Virus record (IMG/VR): IMGVR_UViG_3300032736_000027
Location: 1-30,683 of that record
DNA length: 30,683 nucleotides
Source: a virus
Strand: one strand, 5' to 3'
The notes under the pieces are model-generated. The model was not told the DNA's origin and did no database searches. It saw only the letters and a program-made list of their open reading frames with translations. The position numbers and the translations under genes were made by a program. This document shows positions 27,717 through 30,683 of this stretch, one piece after another (position 1 is the stretch's first letter; every line of letters starts with the position of its first letter).

Positions 27717-28529
27717 TTATGAAAATAAGGTAATTGTTTGTTTTTCTATTAATGTTTTAGCAAACCCAAATTCCTCCAAATCTTTGTTTGCCTGAATAAC
27801 CTCTTCTTCCCATTCTTTAGCTTGTTTATAAAAATCTTTTTTTATCTCAAATCCAACTCCTTTCCTTTTTTTATTATTACAAGCAATTAAAGTACTTCCA
27901 GAACCACAACATGGGTCTATAACAACATCACCCTCGTCTGAAAATATTTCAATTAGTTTTTCAAGTAATTTAACAGGCTTTTGAGTAGGATGTATTTTTC
28001 TAATTAATGGATTTGAAATATCATCCCTTTCCCAATCGATACAATTAAATATCATTTTACCTTTATTATTAAATTTAGGCAGTTTTTCTCTATAAAAAAT
28101 CAAACCATATTCGCAATTCCCAACAACTTTCATATTTGCTTTTAATACCTGAGCGGAGAAGTTCTTACGAAATACTAAATTTATATAATTATTTAAACCG
28201 TGTTTTTTAGCTAATTCTATTAGATACATTTGTTGGTCAAATCCACAAAACATAATCATACAAGGAGCTTGCCCTTTTTCTTTTGGCTCTTTTTTTAACA
28301 TTTGGCTACAAAAGTGCATAAATTCAGCAGGTTTAAAATTTTTATCCGTATCGAAAAATTCAGTTCCTGCAAGTTTGCTTTCTCCTTTTTTATTATCCCC
28401 GTCCTCATACCATGCTGGATTGGAAGCATAGGCGTTTATCCCTAGGTTATAAGGAATATCCGCAATAATTAACTGAGCTTTATGAAGGCTATATCTTTTA
28501 AAGTTTTGAAAGTGGTCGTTATAAATCAT
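27717..28529 (-). CDS. DNA methyltransferase (N4/N6, beta-type motif order)
   Basis: This 270-aa protein carries catalytic motif IV as DIPY (24-27, standing for DPPY). Motif IV comes before the AdoMet motif I (DPCCGSGST, 205-213), with HPTQKP (180-185) just before the latter, the order of the N6_N4_Mtase family. Phage enzymes of this type often protect DNA from host restriction. No restriction endonuclease partner is visible. It has a terminator upstream and a short leader. The DIPY variant keeps the Asp, Pro and Tyr needed for catalysis. Confidence 0.9.
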   Translation of the reverse strand: MIYNDHFQNFKRYSLHKAQLIIADIPYNLGINAYASNPAWYEDGDNKKGESKLAGTEFFDTDKNFKPAEFMHFCSQMLKKEPKEKGQAPCMIMFCGFDQQMYLIELAKKHGLNNYINLVFRKNFSAQVLKANMKVVGNCEYGLIFYREKLPKFNNKGKMIFNCIDWERDDISNPLIRKIHPTQKPVKLLEKLIEIFSDEGDVVIDPCCGSGSTLIACNNKKRKGVGFEIKKDFYKQAKEWEEEVIQANKDLEEFGFAKTLIEKQTITLFS

Positions 28530-28560
28530 AATTTATTTTAAGTTTATTTGTGTGTTTAAT

Positions 28561-28593
28561 TAACAAGGGCAACCTATGAAGTTGCCCTTGTTA
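28561..28593. terminator. Terminator hairpin after SSB
   Basis: TAACAAGGGCAAC (28561-28573) and GTTGCCCTTGTTA (28581-28593) pair perfectly over 13 bp around a 7-base loop, 7 bases after the SSB stop. It separates SSB from the methyltransferase gene. Confidence 0.87.
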
Positions 28594-28599
28594 TAAAAT

Positions 28600-28905
28600 T
28601 TAAAAAGGTAGATCATACTCATCAACAGCATCCACCGTAATAGCCTCAGTAGCTTCTTTTTTATCGGCTTTAGTAATACCGTTCTCATGTACCCATACTA
28701 CTTGACCGTTCCCGATATACGCCTTATTAGCTTTAGCATCCCGCTCTTCTTTTGTTTGCGACAAACTTACAGATGTATTATTTCCGTATCTAGTTTCATC
28801 GTTAATACTCATAGTTAAGTTTACATAATTTCCTTTTTTACCTTTAACAATTTTGTCAGAAGGTATTTTTGAAAGGTCTAAATTAAAATTTACAATTGCA
28901 CTCAT
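28600..28905 (-). CDS. ssb: Single-stranded DNA-binding protein
   Basis: This 101-aa protein has an OB-like core: G-K-K-G-N-Y-V-N-L-T-M-S-I-N-D-E, then G-N-N-T-S-V-S-L-S-Q-T-K-E-E-R, and G-N-G-Q-V-V-W-V. It ends D-A-V-D-E-Y-D-L-P-F, the acidic P-F tail by which SSBs recruit partner proteins. It is shorter than cellular SSB, as is normal for phage versions in Bacteroidota. Neighbours with replication and recombination roles agree. A strong terminator follows. Confidence 0.83.
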   Translation of the reverse strand: MSAIVNFNLDLSKIPSDKIVKGKKGNYVNLTMSINDETRYGNNTSVSLSQTKEERDAKANKAYIGNGQVVWVHENGITKADKKEATEAITVDAVDEYDLPF

Positions 28906-28938
28906 AGTTTTCTTCTTTATTTATTAGTTATTATTAAA

Positions 28939-29328
28939 TTAATTTTTACGTTTAAAATCTTCGCTTTCATCTTCGCCAAATACTCCAAGCTCATAGAATC
29001 CTGTTAGTTTCAGAACCGCCCTACTCATTGCACGCTTCTCAGCCATCTCCATAACATACCAGCTATTTGTATTTCCGTCTTTATGCGTAGCACCTTTTAA
29101 GGCACTTCCAAAAGTTTCAATATTTACATCTTCTTTTTTTGCAGAAGCTTTTACCACCGAAAAGTTAGGATCGCATTTAATAACATCATAGTTAATACTT
29201 ATTTGTTCTTTAGCTTGAATTTTATCTACGCCACTTCTAGTAATGATAATATAATGCTGATGCTTGAAAACATCGTCTTTTGTCAATTCGTATTTTAAAT
29301 ACAATTCTTTTAGTTTATCTACATTCAT
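28939..29328 (-). CDS. Probable single-strand annealing protein (Sak/Erf/Rad52-like)
   Basis: This 129-aa protein has a beta-rich middle (E-Q-I-S-I-N-Y-D-V-I-K-C, V-V-K-A-S-A-K-K) followed by the helix M-A-E-K-R-A-M-S-R-A-V-L-K-L-T-G (about 94-109). The last recalls A-E-T-R-A-I-G-R-A-L of Erf/Sak annealing proteins. It then ends E-L-G-V-F-G-E-D-E. The gene directly precedes SSB with a 33-base gap, a standard arrangement for phage recombination genes. The similarity is by motif, so the exact family remains open. Confidence 0.55.
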   Translation of the reverse strand: MNVDKLKELYLKYELTKDDVFKHQHYIIITRSGVDKIQAKEQISINYDVIKCDPNFSVVKASAKKEDVNIETFGSALKGATHKDGNTNSWYVMEMAEKRAMSRAVLKLTGFYELGVFGEDESEDFKRKN

Positions 29329-29340
29329 AATTTATTTGTT

Positions 29341-29514
29341 TTAATCTTGGTCAAATATTTCACTCCTAATTACTCTTTTATAATCTTCTGGACAATCTTT
29401 CTCCAGTATTTCAAATAAATAAGTTGTTAATTCAACTTCTTTATTTCTAAGTTCTAAATTTGCGTTTTCTAACGCTTCAATTCTAAAATTAAGATAAGAT
29501 ACAAGGTCGTACAT
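29341..29514 (-). CDS. 57-aa helical hypothetical protein
   Basis: A 57-codon frame runs 29514-29341. The product is a single coiled coil (L-N-F-R-I-E-A-L-E-N-A-N-L-E-L-R-N) plus a C-terminal helix with C-P-E-D-Y-K-R-V. Its start is one base after the previous stop. The fit in the gene array and heptad pattern support it. No function is recognised. Confidence 0.72.
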   Translation of the reverse strand: MYDLVSYLNFRIEALENANLELRNKEVELTTYLFEILEKDCPEDYKRVIRSEIFDQD

Positions 29515-29515
29515 A

Positions 29516-29668
29516 TTAATGTTTTTTAATATAACTTGGGTTGTTTATAAATTCGTTCATCATAAAGTCTTCTTTAAGCATTGTAATAGGATTAATTTTC
29601 AAATCCCAAAACTGTTTTCGCTCATCATTCTCTCGCATTTCTAAAAAGTAATCTTTTGCTTTTTTCAT
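29516..29668 (-). CDS. 50-aa hypothetical protein
   Basis: A 50-codon frame runs 29668-29516. The product is basic and helical (K-A-K-D-Y-F-L-E-M-R-E-N-D-E-R-K-Q-F-W) and ends N-P-S-Y-I-K-K-H. It is the first gene after the AT-rich region 29690-29740 and one base from the next gene. Nothing suggests a specific role. Confidence 0.7.
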   Translation of the reverse strand: MKKAKDYFLEMRENDERKQFWDLKINPITMLKEDFMMNEFINNPSYIKKH

Positions 29669-29689
29669 ATTATATTTTTTATTAAAGTT

Positions 29690-29740
29690 CAAATATATAT
29701 ATATTATTATTGTTAAAAAACATTTTAACGTTTTTTTAAC
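29690..29740 (-). promoter_or_regulatory. Promoter/dyad region before the 50-aa gene
   Basis: TATATTTG (29697-29690, minus strand) fits the -7 box, with no TTTG at the expected distance. GTTAAAAAAC (29712-29721) and GTTTTTTTAAC (29730-29740) form an AT-rich dyad that overlaps the stop of the gene at 29725. It could be an operator or a weak terminator. Confidence 0.45.
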
Positions 29741-30159
29741 AAAATAGAAATAACCTCATCACAGTCCTTTTGGCTTTGTGGCTTAAATAATACTACATTA
29801 GGTCTGTTGTTAACTATCCATTTTTTAAATAGCTTCCAACGCATAGGAAAAGATTCATTTGCCCTACCTTTACATTCTATTATAAACCCATTCCCGATAA
29901 AATCAGGCGTATATTTAATAGGTAGTATATTATTATTCCCCCTGTTTTCCATAGGCTTAATAGTGGTTCTTTCATAACAATTAACATTAAAATTAAATCC
30001 CTCAACAAGTATAAATTCCTCGCCTTCATAAACAGCATCTAACTTTGCTACTTTCAATGCTTTATACATATATGCTTCAAGCATCGATTGAAACTTTATC
30101 CCGTCTATTTCTGTTTTTTTAGACTGAACTAATTTCTTACCTTTTTTTCTAATGTACAT
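29725..30159 (-). CDS. PD-(D/E)xK endonuclease (DUF1064/T7 endonuclease I-like)
   Basis: This 144-aa protein has the active-site pattern E28 (S-M-L-E-A-Y-M-Y), P-D (85-86, Y-T-P-D-F-I) and E-x-K (95-97, I-I-E-C-K-G-R), followed by M-R-W-K-L-F-K-K-W. That is the layout of small phage Holliday-junction or structure-specific nucleases such as the DUF1064 group. It probably trims or resolves branched replication products before packaging. The N-terminal end is very basic. It overlaps the upstream gene by 11 bases. Confidence 0.8.
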   Translation of the reverse strand: MYIRKKGKKLVQSKKTEIDGIKFQSMLEAYMYKALKVAKLDAVYEGEEFILVEGFNFNVNCYERTTIKPMENRGNNNILPIKYTPDFIGNGFIIECKGRANESFPMRWKLFKKWIVNNRPNVVLFKPQSQKDCDEVISILLKKR

Positions 30160-30565
30160 AAAGCGCAGGTTTTTTTAAATAATTTTCAGTATCAAAATAA
30201 ACATATTTCTCGCTAATCCCTATCCTATCAATACCACGTATTATTAAATTTTTAACTATAAAAATACGCTTTGCAGGATTTAATGCAGATATTTTAACAG
30301 CTTTACCAACTCTAAAAGGCGAAGATGTAGGAAGTCCTAATATATCCGCATACTTTTGAGATGTATAAGCTAAATCAATTCTTATATGCCAATTAGGAAA
30401 TTCAGAAAATATATCATCTAGAATTAAAATAGGTTCTCGCTCCATAAACCTGTATGCACTACCTTCAGCATCCGGGGAATCAAACAGTTCCCAATACAAA
30501 TGGTTTAATCCTTCAGTATTGTAATGTATCCTATCTTTTTTTACAAACTTTTTCCTGTTATACAT
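30149..30565 (-). CDS. Hypothetical protein, first complete gene on the right
   Basis: This 138-aa, basic protein includes P-I-L-I-L-D-D-I-F-S-E-F-P-N-W-H-I-R-I-D-L-A-Y and S-P-F-R-V-G-K-A-V-K-I-S-A-L-N-P. It looks like a mixed alpha/beta soluble protein. I recognise no family. It overlaps the nuclease gene by 11 bases, so the two are probably co-expressed and may work together. Confidence 0.6.
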   Translation of the reverse strand: MYNRKKFVKKDRIHYNTEGLNHLYWELFDSPDAEGSAYRFMEREPILILDDIFSEFPNWHIRIDLAYTSQKYADILGLPTSSPFRVGKAVKISALNPAKRIFIVKNLIIRGIDRIGISEKYVYFDTENYLKKPALYVH

Positions 30566-30683
30566 TTATTTTATATATGAAAAGTTCCATAAACTGTACT
30601 TTATAATGATATTTTACCTTAAATATATCATTTTCACTTTAATGGTGTATTTATTTTAAGAATACTAATCAACGTTTTTAAAT
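30566..30683. promoter_or_regulatory. Right-edge gap with an imperfect palindrome
   Basis: No gene is seen in these 118 bases. GATATTTTA (30608-30616) and TAAATATATC (30620-30629) form an imperfect palindrome that could be an operator for the 30565 gene. No clear TAnnTTTG or late-type promoter is visible. Confidence 0.35.

Noticed and set aside
1-30683. tRNA or rRNA genes
   Set aside because: No cloverleaf with a TTCGA-type loop and no rRNA-like segment was seen on reading both strands.
1-30683. Integrase or other lysogeny genes
   Set aside because: No tyrosine or serine recombinase motif and no excisionase were found; the ParB-like and XRE-like genes alone do not show lysogeny.

Overview
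The window is a low-GC, almost entirely single-stranded gene array from a tailed bacteriophage, most likely a long-tailed (siphovirus-like) phage of a Flavobacteriia/Bacteroidota host. The evidence is a terminase, portal, XkdF-type protease, HK97-type capsid, tape-measure and lysozyme set, very AT-rich DNA, few Shine-Dalgarno sequences, and promoter boxes of the Bacteroidota TTTG / TAnnTTTG type. No integrase is visible. Both ends are cut: a ParB-like gene runs off the left edge, and nothing complete starts in the last ~120 bases.

Layout, read in the direction of transcription (minus strand, right to left). Positions 30565-22748 hold early and middle genes: a PD-(D/E)xK nuclease, a Sak/Erf-like annealing protein, SSB, a DNA methyltransferase, a RecA-fold ATPase, a block of small genes separated by long imperfect palindromes, an HTH protein, a small sigma factor, and a metallophosphoesterase. 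Positions 22651-20441 hold a second replication/nucleotide block: a dATP/dGTP diphosphohydrolase-family protein, a 5'-3' exonuclease, and a protein carrying a DnaA domain-IV signature. terS-terL follow (20411-18817). Two tiny plus-strand genes, three tiny minus-strand genes and a ~750-base region with no firm gene come next (18803-16975). That region combines origin-like repeats with a divergently transcribed, apparently structured RNA. The tail module then runs 16835-9622 (a frameshifting tail-assembly chaperone, tail completion proteins, two large tail proteins, tape measure). The head module follows (9577-4106: protease, scaffold, major capsid, probable major tail protein, portal, connector). 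Last come tail-fibre genes and the lysis cassette (4106-422).

The regulatory layout is unusually readable. Five sites share AAACAAAAA, exactly 10 bases, then TARTATTATA. They precede terS, the tail module, the head module and the portal-to-lysis module, and one points the other way into the gene-poor region. None has the host TAnnTTTG box. At least one early block has a host-type promoter (TTTG-N17-TACATTTG). The phage encodes its own small sigma factor, so an early-host / late-phage sigma switch is a natural inference. Hairpin terminators lie after terL, major capsid, the 175-aa tail protein, the phosphoesterase and SSB.

The main points for a second look are: the phage-specific promoter with two start codons only 2 bases beyond it; a T-TTT-TTT -1 frameshift in the chaperone followed by a stretch where both frames look protein-like; the putative structured RNA; an origin-like region with 11-bp-phased repeats paired with a DnaA-domain-IV protein; and small accessory genes bracketed by gene-specific inverted repeats that follow integron-cassette logic. 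Thirteen short genes or candidate genes, not obvious from a length cut-off, were found by reading the gaps.
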